From the NCBI RefSeq assembly GCF_024181585.1, contig NZ_CP054258.1, positions 744,001 through 808,000 of the forward strand: a stretch of DNA of 64,000 nt. Reading direction: 5' to 3'. Of this stretch, positions 42,875 to 51,855 are shown piece after piece (the first letter of the stretch is position 1; every line of letters starts with the position of its first letter). The notes under the pieces are model-generated. The model searched no databases. It worked only from the letters and a program-made list of their open reading frames with translations, and was not told where the DNA came from. The position numbers and the translations under genes are program-made. This DNA is from Treponema socranskii subsp. buccale (GTDB lineage: Bacteria; Spirochaetota; Spirochaetia; Treponematales; Treponemataceae).

Positions 42875-44386
42875 TCAATCGGCGTTCCAATACCGTTCAA
42901 GTCCTTGATAAAATTTTTTATAGGCGGAAAATTTTTTCCGATAAATTGCAGTTTTGTCGCTGCGCGGCAGAACAGTGGTATCTATATGCGTCATAGTTCG
43001 AGATGCGCTTGCTATCGTGTCGTTATCTCCGCAGACGACGGATGCCGCCATTGCAGCGCCGAGCGCACCGAGTTCCCGCGCTTTGACCGCTTCGACGGGA
43101 TACCCCGTTACATCGGCAAACATCTGCGTCCATACGGCGGAATTGGCTGCGCCCCCTGCAAGGCGGATCGAAGCGAAATCGCGCTTGTTATGCAAAAGCT
43201 TTTCTATATGCACCATGTGGCTGAATACGATGCCTTCGAATACCGCGCGTATAAAATGCGCTTGCGTGTGATGACTGTCGACACCGATAAAACAGGCTTT
43301 TGAATCGGGGTTATAATTCGATCCGTATATAAACGGTAAAAATATGATATCCTGATCTTCCGGTTCAATCGATGCGACAAGATCGTCGCAGTATGCGTAT
43401 ATGCTTTTGCCTTGTGCGTTGAGCGCATTTTTTTCGTTTTGCAAGAACCGTGCGATATACCATTCGAGATTTCCCGCCGATGTTGCACTGCTTTCTTCCA
43501 ATAAATAATAATCGTCGATACAGTAGTTCGAATTCATCATAATGCTGCGGTTTACGATCGGCTGTTTTGCAATATATTCGTTTATGCTCCATGTTCCCGC
43601 TATACAGCAAATATTGTTCGGATCGACGACATTCATTGCGATTGAACATGCGTCTATATCGAACATACCTCCTGCAACGGGAATTCCTTCGGGGAGCAGC
43701 GTCAGTTTTGAAACATCCGATGTTATATAACCGCACATATCCGTCGATTTTTTCAGAGGCGGGAGCGCAGCTTCCGTTTCACCTATACCGAACCAATCGA
43801 GAATTTCTTTATTAAAATTTCCGGCGCTTACGTCAAGCAGGTTTGAACCGGAATAGTCGGTTATTTCGGCGAAAGCTTTCCCCGTAAGACGGTAGCGGAT
43901 AAAATCTTTTACCGCAAAAATCCATCCTGCCGCGTCATAAGATTTTCGTTCGTATTGTTTGAGCCATGCGAGCAATGCAACCGGTTGGCAGGCGAGTATA
44001 TTTTGATAATTTCGTTTGAAAACTTTTTCCGCCGTTCCGTCGCGCTGCCATTGACGTACGATCGCTCCCGCTCGCCCGTCTGTAGAAACGATACCGTTTC
44101 TCACCGGCGATCCGTCTTTTCTGCAAAGGTACAATCCTTTGCCGTGCCCGCATCCCGCGACGGCCTTTATAGCGGACGGATCTATGTTCGATTTTTCAAT
44201 CGCTTCTCTGATACACTCGACGTTTGCATGCCACAGCGCATCCATATCCCGTTCCGTTTGCTGAGCACAAGGTGTAATCATTGTAAGCAGACGATGGGCA
44301 CAAGCGATCTCGTTTCCTTGCGAGTCAAAAAGTACGGCTTTGCAGGATGTGCCGCCGTTATCGATTCCCATGTAGTACGAATTCAT
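42875..44386 (-). CDS. lyxK: FGGY-family kinase, probable L-xylulokinase
   Basis: The 503-residue protein begins YYMGIDNGGTSCKAVLFD and runs parallel to LyxK as I recall it: VAGCGHGKGLYLC, NGIVSTDGRAGAIVRQWQ, CQPVALLAWLKQYE, SGSNLLDVSAGNFN, PVAGGMFDIDACSIA and CIAGTWSINEY. It would phosphorylate L-xylulose, the product of L-rhamnose isomerase acting on L-lyxose. The next gene makes the 3-epimerase for its product. A terminator separates it from the binding-protein gene upstream. Confidence 0.82.
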   Translation of the reverse strand: MNSYYMGIDNGGTSCKAVLFDSQGNEIACAHRLLTMITPCAQQTERDMDALWHANVECIREAIEKSNIDPSAIKAVAGCGHGKGLYLCRKDGSPVRNGIVSTDGRAGAIVRQWQRDGTAEKVFKRNYQNILACQPVALLAWLKQYERKSYDAAGWIFAVKDFIRYRLTGKAFAEITDYSGSNLLDVSAGNFNKEILDWFGIGETEAALPPLKKSTDMCGYITSDVSKLTLLPEGIPVAGGMFDIDACSIAMNVVDPNNICCIAGTWSINEYIAKQPIVNRSIMMNSNYCIDDYYLLEESSATSAGNLEWYIARFLQNEKNALNAQGKSIYAYCDDLVASIEPEDQDIIFLPFIYGSNYNPDSKACFIGVDSHHTQAHFIRAVFEGIVFSHMVHIEKLLHNKRDFASIRLAGGAANSAVWTQMFADVTGYPVEAVKARELGALGAAMAASVVCGDNDTIASASRTMTHIDTTVLPRSDKTAIYRKKFSAYKKFYQGLERYWNAD

Positions 44387-44407
44387 TTTTTCAAATAAAC
44401 ACTGTGT

Positions 44408-44444
44408 AAAAAAAATACGGGGCGAATCGAAACGATCCGCCCCG
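44408..44444 (-). terminator. terminator between the sugar-binding protein and lyxK genes
   Basis: CGGGGCG-GATCG pairs with CGATTCGCCCCG on the minus strand (44433-44444 with 44418-44429, one mismatch), followed by TATTTTTTTT. It should limit read-through into lyxK-ulaE. Confidence 0.85.
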
Positions 44445-44452
44445 CGAAAAAA

Positions 44453-45463
44453 CTAGAATGCGAAATTCTTATAGTTTTCTTTCAAAAAATCGCTCGGCGG
44501 TCCCATGATGATCGTTCTGCCGTCCGAAAGAACGGTGATCTTTCCGACTTTCGGAACATCCATACCGTCGGTCGGTTTTTGTCCCTTGAGCGCATTGTAT
44601 GCAATGCATACCGTAAGGTAACCGAGTTTGGCCGGATCCCACAGCGTTGCGGTTTTAAGCGAGCCGTCTTCAAGGTACGGGCCGCTGTCGGTCGGAAGTG
44701 CGCTTCCGACGACGGCGACTTTATTTTGCATCCCTTTTTCCTGTACCGCCTGCGCAGCGCCGATCGGTGCCGGTGTTGAAACGCAGACCAGACCTTTGAG
44801 ATTGGGGTAGGCTTTGATAAGGTCGAGCGTTTTTTGATAGGCGAGCTGCTGTTTTTCATCGGTCGGAACACGATCCGTTACCAGGCGGAGATTCGGATAC
44901 TTTGTCTTTGCGTATGCAAGTCCGTAATCGAGCCACGAATTCAAATTGGCTGCGGAAAGTCCGCCGGTGAGAATCGCATAGTCGCCGCTCGTCCCCATGT
45001 ATTTGACAAGCAGATCCCAGTTGTGTTCGCCGAACTGTTTGTCATCGATCTGATGAACGGAATAGTCGACTACCGACGGGTCGGCAGGGGTATCCCAGTC
45101 GAGCACTAAAATCCCTGCTCGTTTCGCTTTCATCAAAACGGGCGTTAATGCCTGAGCGTTGTTCGGCGCAACGCAGATCGCATCGACGCCTTTTGTGATC
45201 AGATCTTCGAGCATTCTCACCTGATCCGCAGCATCAGCCGTCGTAGGTCCGGTATAATTGACGGTGATACCCAAATCTTTTCCGGCCTGTACGGCACCTT
45301 TTTCCGAAGCATTGAAGTACGGAATGCCGACGAGCTTCGGCATAACGACGATCGTTATGTCTTTTTTTCCGCCGCCGGATGAAGAAGACTGCTCGTTTGC
45401 ACCCATGGCAAAGAGAGCAGAACCGATCATGAGAACTCCAAGCACTGTAAGAATTCTTTTCAT
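44453..45463 (-). CDS. ABC transporter sugar-binding protein (rhamnose/AI-2 binding type)
   Basis: The 336-residue protein has a signal peptide of about 19 residues. FAMGANEQ follows; the segment has no cysteine, so it is not a lipoprotein. The body is a type I periplasmic binding protein of the pentose/hexose group: VVMPKLVGIPYFNASEKGA, DLITKGVDAICVAPNN, VLVLDWDTPADPS and VCVSTPAPIGAAQAVQE. The closest known relatives by pattern are RhaS and LsrB. Position in the rha operon points to L-rhamnose and/or L-lyxose. It is the last gene before a strong terminator. Confidence 0.88.
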   Translation of the reverse strand: MKRILTVLGVLMIGSALFAMGANEQSSSSGGGKKDITIVVMPKLVGIPYFNASEKGAVQAGKDLGITVNYTGPTTADAADQVRMLEDLITKGVDAICVAPNNAQALTPVLMKAKRAGILVLDWDTPADPSVVDYSVHQIDDKQFGEHNWDLLVKYMGTSGDYAILTGGLSAANLNSWLDYGLAYAKTKYPNLRLVTDRVPTDEKQQLAYQKTLDLIKAYPNLKGLVCVSTPAPIGAAQAVQEKGMQNKVAVVGSALPTDSGPYLEDGSLKTATLWDPAKLGYLTVCIAYNALKGQKPTDGMDVPKVGKITVLSDGRTIIMGPPSDFLKENYKNFAF

Positions 45464-45471
45464 ATATCCTC

Positions 45472-46467
45472 CTATTGCACGTTCCGTTTTTTTATCGATA
45501 TGATAAAGTGTATCGTCAAAACGGCTATGAGCACAAGACCTGTGATAACGGTCGTTAGATATCGGTTCAATCCGAAGATATTCAGACCGCTCGAAATGAC
45601 CTGTAAAATTAAAACCGCTATGATAGTCCCCGCAACTTTTCCCGAACCGCCGTTTATATCGGTACCTCCTAAAACACAGGCGGCAACGGATTGCAGCAAA
45701 TACGACGATCCGTACGATTCTTTTGCGGAGTTGTAACGACTCGCCATTATCATCGCAGCGATGCCGGCAAGGATACCGCCGATAAGATATGTTTTTATCA
45801 ATACCCGCTTTACACGTATGCCCGAATATCTTGCGGCGATCGGATTACAGCCGATTATCTCTATCGATTTGCCGAGCTTGCTCCGCTCGAGCAACAGCCA
45901 GCAAAATACGACAACGATAAAGAATATCCACATCGGGATAGGAATTTTTAAAAACGTTGAATTGCCTATCGCGATGAACGTCATCGGAAAACCCGATATG
46001 GCTCCTCCGTGCGTGATATTGAGACAGATGCCTTCAAACAGCGTCGACGAACCGAGCGTCGCGATCATCGGCGTGACGCCGAAAAGCGCGATGATCCAGC
46101 CGTTGAATAAACCGCAGAGAGCGGCGATACCCAACATAGTTGCAATGCCGACGGTAACGGCGAGCAGTGCGCCGTGGTTTGCCGTATATATATTCGACAT
46201 AACGAGTCCGCCGATGATCATGCCCAATGCCGCCGAAAAAGTCAGCGAAAGATTCATACCGCCTGTCATGATGACGAGCATCATCGACAATGCGAGGATG
46301 CCGAATTCGGGAATCTGATACGCCATCGATTCCATATTGATGGGACTTAAGAATTTTCCCGGCGATAATACCGACATGAGCGCAAAGACAAACAGAAAAA
46401 TAATAAACAGCGTTCCTTCGGATGTTTTAAAGAATTTACGTATCGATGTTTTTATGTTGTTTTTCAT
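45472..46467 (-). CDS. ABC sugar permease (RbsC/RhaQ type)
   Basis: The ATG at 46467 follows GGAG by seven bases, so the preceding six codons are dropped. The 331-residue protein has about ten membrane segments and the branched-type sugar permease motif GGTDINGGSGKVAGTIIAV near the C-terminus, with MTGGMNLSLTFSAALGMIIG near the front. It forms one half of the channel, the other being the next upstream gene. The binding protein gene follows after eight bases. Confidence 0.88.
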   Translation of the reverse strand: MKNNIKTSIRKFFKTSEGTLFIIFLFVFALMSVLSPGKFLSPINMESMAYQIPEFGILALSMMLVIMTGGMNLSLTFSAALGMIIGGLVMSNIYTANHGALLAVTVGIATMLGIAALCGLFNGWIIALFGVTPMIATLGSSTLFEGICLNITHGGAISGFPMTFIAIGNSTFLKIPIPMWIFFIVVVFCWLLLERSKLGKSIEIIGCNPIAARYSGIRVKRVLIKTYLIGGILAGIAAMIMASRYNSAKESYGSSYLLQSVAACVLGGTDINGGSGKVAGTIIAVLILQVISSGLNIFGLNRYLTTVITGLVLIAVLTIHFIISIKKRNVQ

Positions 46468-46471
46468 GCCG

Positions 46472-47476
46472 TCACTCCACATCAACTTTTACTTTCGTTT
46501 TTTCAGCTTTGTTTTTTTGATACATATCGATGCAGACGGATGCGATAATGATTAAGCCGATAATAATTTTTTGCCAAAACGTCGGTATATGCATAAGGAT
46601 CATGCCGTTGTTTATAACACAAAAAAGCGCGACTCCGATCACGGTTCCCAATACCGAACCGTAACCGCCCATCGTACTTGCGCCTCCGAGTACAACGGCG
46701 GCGATCACTTGCATTTCAAAACCTGCAAACGCATTCGGATCCACTTGCCGCATAATCGACGTATGCACGACGGAGGCAAGGCCGATAAACAGACCTTCGA
46801 TGCCGTAAACGAAAAGCAATATTTTTGTCGGATTAAAGCCGACACGAGACGCGCCTTCGAGATTTCCGCCGATTGCATAGATACCTCTGCCCACCAAAGT
46901 TTTACGCAGAATAAACCATGTCAAAAAGACGACCGCAGCCAAAAACAATGCCTGCATCGGAAGACCGATTATCCGTCCGTCGCTCGTCGTAATCGGAAAA
47001 AACTTTATATCGCCGAAGTTAATAAAATTTTGCGGTATGCCGGTAATCCAGTTCCCATTCGTTATGTAGAGATTTATACCCATTATGATGCTCATCGTTC
47101 CGAGCGTAGCGACTATCGGCGGAATTTTTATCTTTGCGACGAGCAGTCCGTTGATAAGGCCGAGCGCGAGTCCGAAGGCACATGAAAGCACAGCGGTTAC
47201 GAAAATATTTGAAGTAAAGTGGATAAGCGAATTCCCCGCAAAAATCGTAACCGATGCGACGATCGAAGAACAGGCAACATCAATACCGCCGGTAAGCATG
47301 ACCATGAGCATCCCCATGGCCATTATCGCAAGTACGAGATTGCTTTTCAGCAAATCAAGAAAATTTTCCACGCTGAAAAACGTCGGATTTATGATACCGA
47401 TTATTACGGAGAGAACGACCAGTACCGTAAGGATCGGAAATTCCTGCATTTTAATAATTCTTTTTATCACTGTCAT
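46472..47476 (-). CDS. ABC sugar permease (RbsC/RhaP type)
   Basis: The 334-residue protein is homologous to its downstream neighbour, with about ten membrane segments, MLTGGIDVACSSIVASVTIF and VLGGASTMGGYGSVLGTVIG. Two different permeases with one double-domain ATPase is the known layout of the rhamnose and AI-2 importers. The four genes ATPase-permease-permease-binding protein are closely spaced. Confidence 0.88.
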   Translation of the reverse strand: MTVIKRIIKMQEFPILTVLVVLSVIIGIINPTFFSVENFLDLLKSNLVLAIMAMGMLMVMLTGGIDVACSSIVASVTIFAGNSLIHFTSNIFVTAVLSCAFGLALGLINGLLVAKIKIPPIVATLGTMSIIMGINLYITNGNWITGIPQNFINFGDIKFFPITTSDGRIIGLPMQALFLAAVVFLTWFILRKTLVGRGIYAIGGNLEGASRVGFNPTKILLFVYGIEGLFIGLASVVHTSIMRQVDPNAFAGFEMQVIAAVVLGGASTMGGYGSVLGTVIGVALFCVINNGMILMHIPTFWQKIIIGLIIIASVCIDMYQKNKAEKTKVKVDVE

Positions 47477-47489
47477 TGTAGTGTACCGC

Positions 47490-48977
47490 CTAAAATGCCA
47501 AGTTCATAATATACTCTTGTGTTAGACCCTCACACGGCAATATCTTTTGAATTTTTCCGTGCCGAACGACGGCAACTCTGTCGCAAATCGAAAGGATTTC
47601 CGGCAGTTCCGAAGATATGACGATGATGCCCAAGCCCGATTTTGCGAGATTGTACAACAGTTCGTGTATTTCCGCTTTTGCGCCGATGTCGATACCGTTT
47701 GTCGGCTCGTCAACGATAAGCACTTTCGGTTCGGTTGCAAGCCATTTTGCAATGACGATACGCTGTTTGTTACCTCCCGAATATTTTCCCGCTTCCATAT
47801 CGAGGTAATTCGGTTTTATTTCGAGCGTTTTCATCCAGTGTTCGGCGAGGTCGTGCTTTTTTTTCATATCGAGCAGACCGAAGCGATGTGAAAGTTTATC
47901 CAACACGGTAACGGTGATATTGTCTTCCGATGTTTTTCGCAATACGAGACCTTCGCGAAGTCTGTTTTCGGGGACAAATGCGATGCCCTGTTTGACAGCT
48001 TCATTCGGATGCCGTATGTTTATCTCTTTTCCGTCAAGAAGAACACACCCGCTGTCCGGTTCGTTGAGCCCGAATAATGAGGAAACGATTTCCGTACGTC
48101 CCGCTCCGACAAGCCCCGTCAGACCGAATATTTCACCTTTATTGAGCGTAAACGAAATATCTTTAAAATTTCCTTTCTTTGAAAGCGATCTGACTTCGAG
48201 CAGCGGTTCGTTGCATTTCCGTTTATCGTAAATCTTATATTCGATTTTTCGTCCGACCATCAACGCGATGAGCTTATCGTTCGTGAGTTCGTCTTTATTG
48301 TACGTACCGATACATTGTCCGTCGCGCAAGACGGTAAAGCGATCGGCAACGGCAAAAAGTTCATCCAGCTTATGGCTGATAAACAACATCGAAATACCTT
48401 TCGCTTTCAACGACTGCATGATGCGAAACAGATTTTTGACGTCGTCGGAAGAAAGAGCGCTTGTCGGTTCATCGAGAATGAGCAGTTTTGCGTCATTGAC
48501 GATAGCACACGCGATTGCGACGAGCTGCTGTTTGGCAACGGACAGCTCTGAAATTTTTACGCGGATATCGATATTTTTTACGCCGAGTTGTACGAGGGCC
48601 TGCTCGGCGATCTTTGCCATCTCTTTCCAGTTGATAATCTTTTCGTTCTTTTTAACACATAATCCGAGCGCAATGTTTTCCATAACGCTTAGATTCGGAA
48701 AGAGAGAAAAATCCTGATAGATAACGACGATACCTTCTTTCAATGATTGTATCGGCGTCAGATTATCGAGACGGTGACCGTTCATAGCGATCGTCCCGCC
48801 GCTTTCGGGTTTATTGATACCCGAAAGCACTTTTATCAATGTCGATTTTCCGGCTCCGTTTTCGCCGATCAGTGCATGGATTTCGGCTTTATCTACGGAA
48901 AAACTGATATCCTGCAATGCTTTTACACCGGGGAAAAATTTTGAAATATGTTGAATTTCAAGTAATGGCTTACTCAT
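47490..48977 (-). CDS. ABC sugar transporter ATPase with two nucleotide-binding domains (RhaT/RbsA type)
   Basis: The 495-residue protein has two ABC domains. The first has Walker A IGENGAGKSTLIKVL (about residue 36), signature LSVAKQQLVAIA and Walker B LLILDEPTSALS. The second has the degenerate loop GLVGAGRTEIVSSL, signature YSGGNKQRIVIAKWL and Walker B VLIVDEPTNGID. This double-domain form is typical of monosaccharide importers. It energises the permease pair encoded downstream. It starts 42 bp after rhaA. Confidence 0.93.
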   Translation of the reverse strand: MSKPLLEIQHISKFFPGVKALQDISFSVDKAEIHALIGENGAGKSTLIKVLSGINKPESGGTIAMNGHRLDNLTPIQSLKEGIVVIYQDFSLFPNLSVMENIALGLCVKKNEKIINWKEMAKIAEQALVQLGVKNIDIRVKISELSVAKQQLVAIACAIVNDAKLLILDEPTSALSSDDVKNLFRIMQSLKAKGISMLFISHKLDELFAVADRFTVLRDGQCIGTYNKDELTNDKLIALMVGRKIEYKIYDKRKCNEPLLEVRSLSKKGNFKDISFTLNKGEIFGLTGLVGAGRTEIVSSLFGLNEPDSGCVLLDGKEINIRHPNEAVKQGIAFVPENRLREGLVLRKTSEDNITVTVLDKLSHRFGLLDMKKKHDLAEHWMKTLEIKPNYLDMEAGKYSGGNKQRIVIAKWLATEPKVLIVDEPTNGIDIGAKAEIHELLYNLAKSGLGIIVISSELPEILSICDRVAVVRHGKIQKILPCEGLTQEYIMNLAF

Positions 48978-49019
48978 TTTATTCCTTAAATTGTTAATGA
49001 TGCACGTATCAAGCCGACG

Positions 49020-50279
49020 TCAATTTCGTTTGGAAGTTACTTCCCGTTCGTATTCGTCGACGGCTTTACATATTTCCGTGTCGGAAGGAACACCGCATAC
49101 TTCGCAATACCGATCCCAAACGGCGCCGTACGGCATCGTTTTCAGTTGTTCGTTGAGTGCAAGGCGTGCAAAATAATTTCCTTCATCTTCGTATTTAATA
49201 AGCTGTGTTACGGGTTCGAGCAGTGCATACAAAAACGCTTTTTCCGTCGCACGCGAACCGAGTACCCATGCTCCGATTCTGTTGATGGAGCCGTCAAAAT
49301 AATCGGTACCGATGTGGATCTTATCGAGTTTTCCCGTCCGGATTATTTCCTCCGCCATCATTCGCATATCGTCGTTGAAGACGATGACGTGATCGGAGTC
49401 CCATCTGACGCCCCTTGATAAGTGCAGCAGTATTTCGGGAACAAAGAGCAACACGGACGAGAGCTTGTCCGAAACGTTTTCCGTAGGGTGATAGTGTCCC
49501 ATATCGATCGTAAGCAGGCAGTTTCTGCTCATCGCATAGCCCATGTAAAATTCATGAGAGCCGACGACGTAACTTTCGGTTCCGATGCCGAATACTTTCG
49601 ATTCTACGGAATCTTTTAAATATTCCGCCGGTATCTTTTGCGAGAGTATATCGTCGAGCGATTGTAAAAGAATTTTTCGATACCCTTGCCGATCGGCAGG
49701 TATGTCTTTCATGCCGTCGGCGATCCAGATATTGTGAATACAGGGGCTGTCTTGTTCTTTGCCGAAATATGCGCCTATCGTACGGCAGCGTTTTGTGTGC
49801 TCTATCCAAAAGTCGCGAATACCCTTATCTTTTGAAGCAAGCGTCATGCCGTTCGCTTTCGGATGTGAAAAAATCGTCGCATTAAAATCGAGCGGTATTT
49901 TTTTTGCCTTAGCCCATGTAAGCCAGCTTTTAAAGTGTGCGGGTTCCAGCGCGTCCCGATCAACCGGCTTCGTATCGGAAAAATCGGCATAGCTTGCATG
50001 TAAATTTAAACGATAACTGCCCGGCGTAAGCGTAAACACTTTTTCGATATCTTGGCGCAATTCCGCAATGGAACGGGCTTTGCCGGGGTAATTGCCAGTT
50101 ACTTGAATACCGCCGCCGTTCAGTACCGCGCCCGCTTTTTCAAATCCGCCTACATCATCGCCTTGCCAGCAATGAAGCGAGAGCGGTATGCTGCGAAGCC
50201 GTTCGATAACGCGGTCGGTATCGACGCCAAGCGACGCATATTGTTCACGTGCATCGTCATATCGTTCTTTTGTATTCAT
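49020..50279 (-). CDS. rhaA: L-rhamnose isomerase
   Basis: The 419-residue protein has the RhaA length and motifs: SLHCWQGDDVGGFE near the N-terminus, LDFNATIFSHPKA, a metal-site region LTIDMGHYHPTENVSDK, RWDSDHVIVFNDD and HIGTDYFDGSINRIGAW. It isomerises L-rhamnose to L-rhamnulose; E. coli RhaA also isomerises L-lyxose to L-xylulose. It is the first gene of the minus-strand operon. A TATACT about 45 bp upstream may be the -10, without a good -35, as expected if an AraC-type activator is needed. Confidence 0.95.
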   Translation of the reverse strand: MNTKERYDDAREQYASLGVDTDRVIERLRSIPLSLHCWQGDDVGGFEKAGAVLNGGGIQVTGNYPGKARSIAELRQDIEKVFTLTPGSYRLNLHASYADFSDTKPVDRDALEPAHFKSWLTWAKAKKIPLDFNATIFSHPKANGMTLASKDKGIRDFWIEHTKRCRTIGAYFGKEQDSPCIHNIWIADGMKDIPADRQGYRKILLQSLDDILSQKIPAEYLKDSVESKVFGIGTESYVVGSHEFYMGYAMSRNCLLTIDMGHYHPTENVSDKLSSVLLFVPEILLHLSRGVRWDSDHVIVFNDDMRMMAEEIIRTGKLDKIHIGTDYFDGSINRIGAWVLGSRATEKAFLYALLEPVTQLIKYEDEGNYFARLALNEQLKTMPYGAVWDRYCEVCGVPSDTEICKAVDEYEREVTSKRN

Positions 50280-50357
50280 TAACTACGACCTGAAAATTGG
50301 AATAGAAAAAGTATATACTGCGGGTTAATGATAATACCACTACAAAAAAATCAATAG

Positions 50358-50924
50358 TTAGTACAATTCCGTCATCGCAAATGTTTCGCGTTCCGTCCAT
50401 GTTCCGTCTCTCATGGCAAAGAGCGTTATCGATTGTACGTCGAAATTTTCGTGCAGATCGAGCGAATCGAAATACGAAAGCGCATCTTCGATCGCGCCGG
50501 GCGGTATGTCGCGGTTTGCGACGGTGATGTGCGGTACAAAAGTTCGCGCATCTCGCTTTACCGTTCCCGGGCATTTTGCTAAAAGGGAATCGTAGACGAG
50601 AGTGCGGAGAGCCGTCCATTGGCTTGACGGTTCGACGTGTGCAAAGATCGTCCGCGAAGAAAAAGCTCCGAAACCGTTTACCGCGCAGCAAAGCGTTTGT
50701 CTTTTTGCGCCCCACGCGGATGCCGCTTCGGCGAGCGCTTCGAACAAAGTGCGTTCGGAAAAGTTTTCGTCGAGGTAAAACGGCGGCACAAGCGTTATGT
50801 GCAGGGGGGTAGTCTGACCGCTTTTGCAGCCGAAGCGCGCTCTCATCCAAGCGCGGCACGCTTCAAGCGGAACGAGGAGGTTTTCGGGAACGAGTACGCC
50901 GATAAAATGCGTTTGTCGAATCAT
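50358..50924 (-). CDS. thpR: RNA 2',3'-cyclic phosphodiesterase (LigT/ThpR family)
   Basis: The start at 50924 places the family start MIRQTHFIGVLVPENLL at the N-terminus; the longer frame adds 39 residues that do not belong. The 188-residue protein has both HxTx motifs, LHITLVPPF (about residue 48) and VPHITVANRD (about 137), whose histidines form the active site of the 2H phosphoesterases. These enzymes open 2',3'-cyclic phosphates or ligate 2'-5' RNA ends in vitro; the cellular substrate is unclear. It is 79 bp downstream of nothing on its strand and stands alone. Confidence 0.88.
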   Translation of the reverse strand: MIRQTHFIGVLVPENLLVPLEACRAWMRARFGCKSGQTTPLHITLVPPFYLDENFSERTLFEALAEAASAWGAKRQTLCCAVNGFGAFSSRTIFAHVEPSSQWTALRTLVYDSLLAKCPGTVKRDARTFVPHITVANRDIPPGAIEDALSYFDSLDLHENFDVQSITLFAMRDGTWTERETFAMTELY

Positions 50925-51021
50925 CACATATACGGTATAACGTATTTTTATAAATGCGGATAGTACCGGAGATTCGTGTACAGGACAATGGTGCTTAAAA
51001 ATATGGCAAACGTTTAAAGTA

Positions 51022-51050
51022 TTGACAGAAATGTAATACAATTATATAGT
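51022..51050 (+). promoter_or_regulatory. promoter of the BrnT-BrnA pair
   Basis: TTGACA (51022-51027), a 17-base spacer and TATAGT (51045-51050) lie 18 bases before the toxin start; GAGGAG precedes the ATG. Confidence 0.8.
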
Positions 51051-51067
51051 ATATAGCAGAGGAGAGC

Positions 51068-51382
51068 ATGACGGTAACCAAGGGTCGATTTGAATGGGAT
51101 AGTGAAAAAGATCGAATAAATAAAGAAAAACACGGATTGACTTTTGAAGAAGCGTCTGAAATTTTTAAGGATCCGAATTCGATTGAATTTTATGACAATA
51201 AGAATTCGATGATAGACGAGGACAGATATATCGTTTTGGGTGATATCGGGAGCGCTATTATTTGTGTTGTCGTTTATGTCGATAGGCGAGAAAAAATACG
51301 GATTGTGTCTGCACGGCCGGCCGTATCGAAAGAGGAGATAAAATATTATGGCAATATCCAAAAAACGCTCGGAAGAAATTAA
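51068..51382 (+). CDS. brnT: BrnT-family toxin
   Basis: The 104-residue protein has the BrnT pattern: FEWDSEKDRINKEKHGLTFE, then DEDRYIVLGDIGSAIICVVVY and KIRIVSARPAVSKEEIKYY. BrnT is a RelE-fold ribonuclease toxin. The antitoxin gene overlaps its 3' end by 35 bases, and toxin-first order is normal for this family. The strong promoter suggests repression by the BrnT-BrnA complex. Confidence 0.9.
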   Translation: MTVTKGRFEWDSEKDRINKEKHGLTFEEASEIFKDPNSIEFYDNKNSMIDEDRYIVLGDIGSAIICVVVYVDRREKIRIVSARPAVSKEEIKYYGNIQKTLGRN

Positions 51383-51611
51383 AAAATTTAAGAATAAGGA
51401 TTTTTCAGATTGCCCCAAACTGACGAATGCGCAGCTCAAGCAAATGAAGCCCTGCCATCTTTTAGACCGTGATTTATGGAAGCCGCAAAAAAAAGTTATG
51501 AGCATCAGGATTGACGTCGATGTGCTGGAAAATTTGAAAAAAAACGGTAAAGGCTGGCAAACGAAATTAAACTCGTTTTTGCGTACAGCCGTTTCGAAAG
51601 GGCTTATTTAA
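51348..51611 (+). CDS. brnA: BrnA-family antitoxin
   Basis: The 87-residue protein has a lysine-rich front and a C-terminal ribbon-helix-helix (MSIRIDVDVLENLKKNGKGW, then KLNSFLRTAVSKGL), as in BrnA. It binds BrnT and represses the operon. The start lies within the end of brnT. Confidence 0.87.
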   Translation: MAISKKRSEEIKKFKNKDFSDCPKLTNAQLKQMKPCHLLDRDLWKPQKKVMSIRIDVDVLENLKKNGKGWQTKLNSFLRTAVSKGLI

Positions 51612-51755
51612 AAAGCGCCGAAACCGTTTATCCTCGCGTCAAAGCTTGAAGCCGCCGGATTTTCCGTAGACTTTACGTATCCGTGGGATAAAGTGCATTC
51701 GGGCGATTACGATCTCGCAGAGCTCTTCGCACGGATTACGGCTGTTTGCCGCTGA
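51612..51755 (+). pseudogene. C-terminal remnant of an alpha/beta hydrolase
   Basis: Directly after the brnA stop the same frame reads ILASKLEAAGFSVDFTYPWD, then KVHSGDYDLAELFARI, before a TGA. This strongly resembles the C-terminus of tannase-like alpha/beta hydrolases (strand, PW, then the catalytic-histidine loop GHxGDYDLDELFxWI), with Val-His-Ser where Gly-His-Ala is usual. No start or body remains. The toxin-antitoxin pair appears to have replaced the rest of the gene. Confidence 0.55.
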
Positions 51756-51855
51756 TGCGGGGGAAAGAAGCGAGGAGCTTTTCCGTTTCGGAAAGAGACG
51801 TCAATGCGGGGATCGCGCCGTATCGCGATACGCAGAGCGTTGCGGCGGTGATCGT

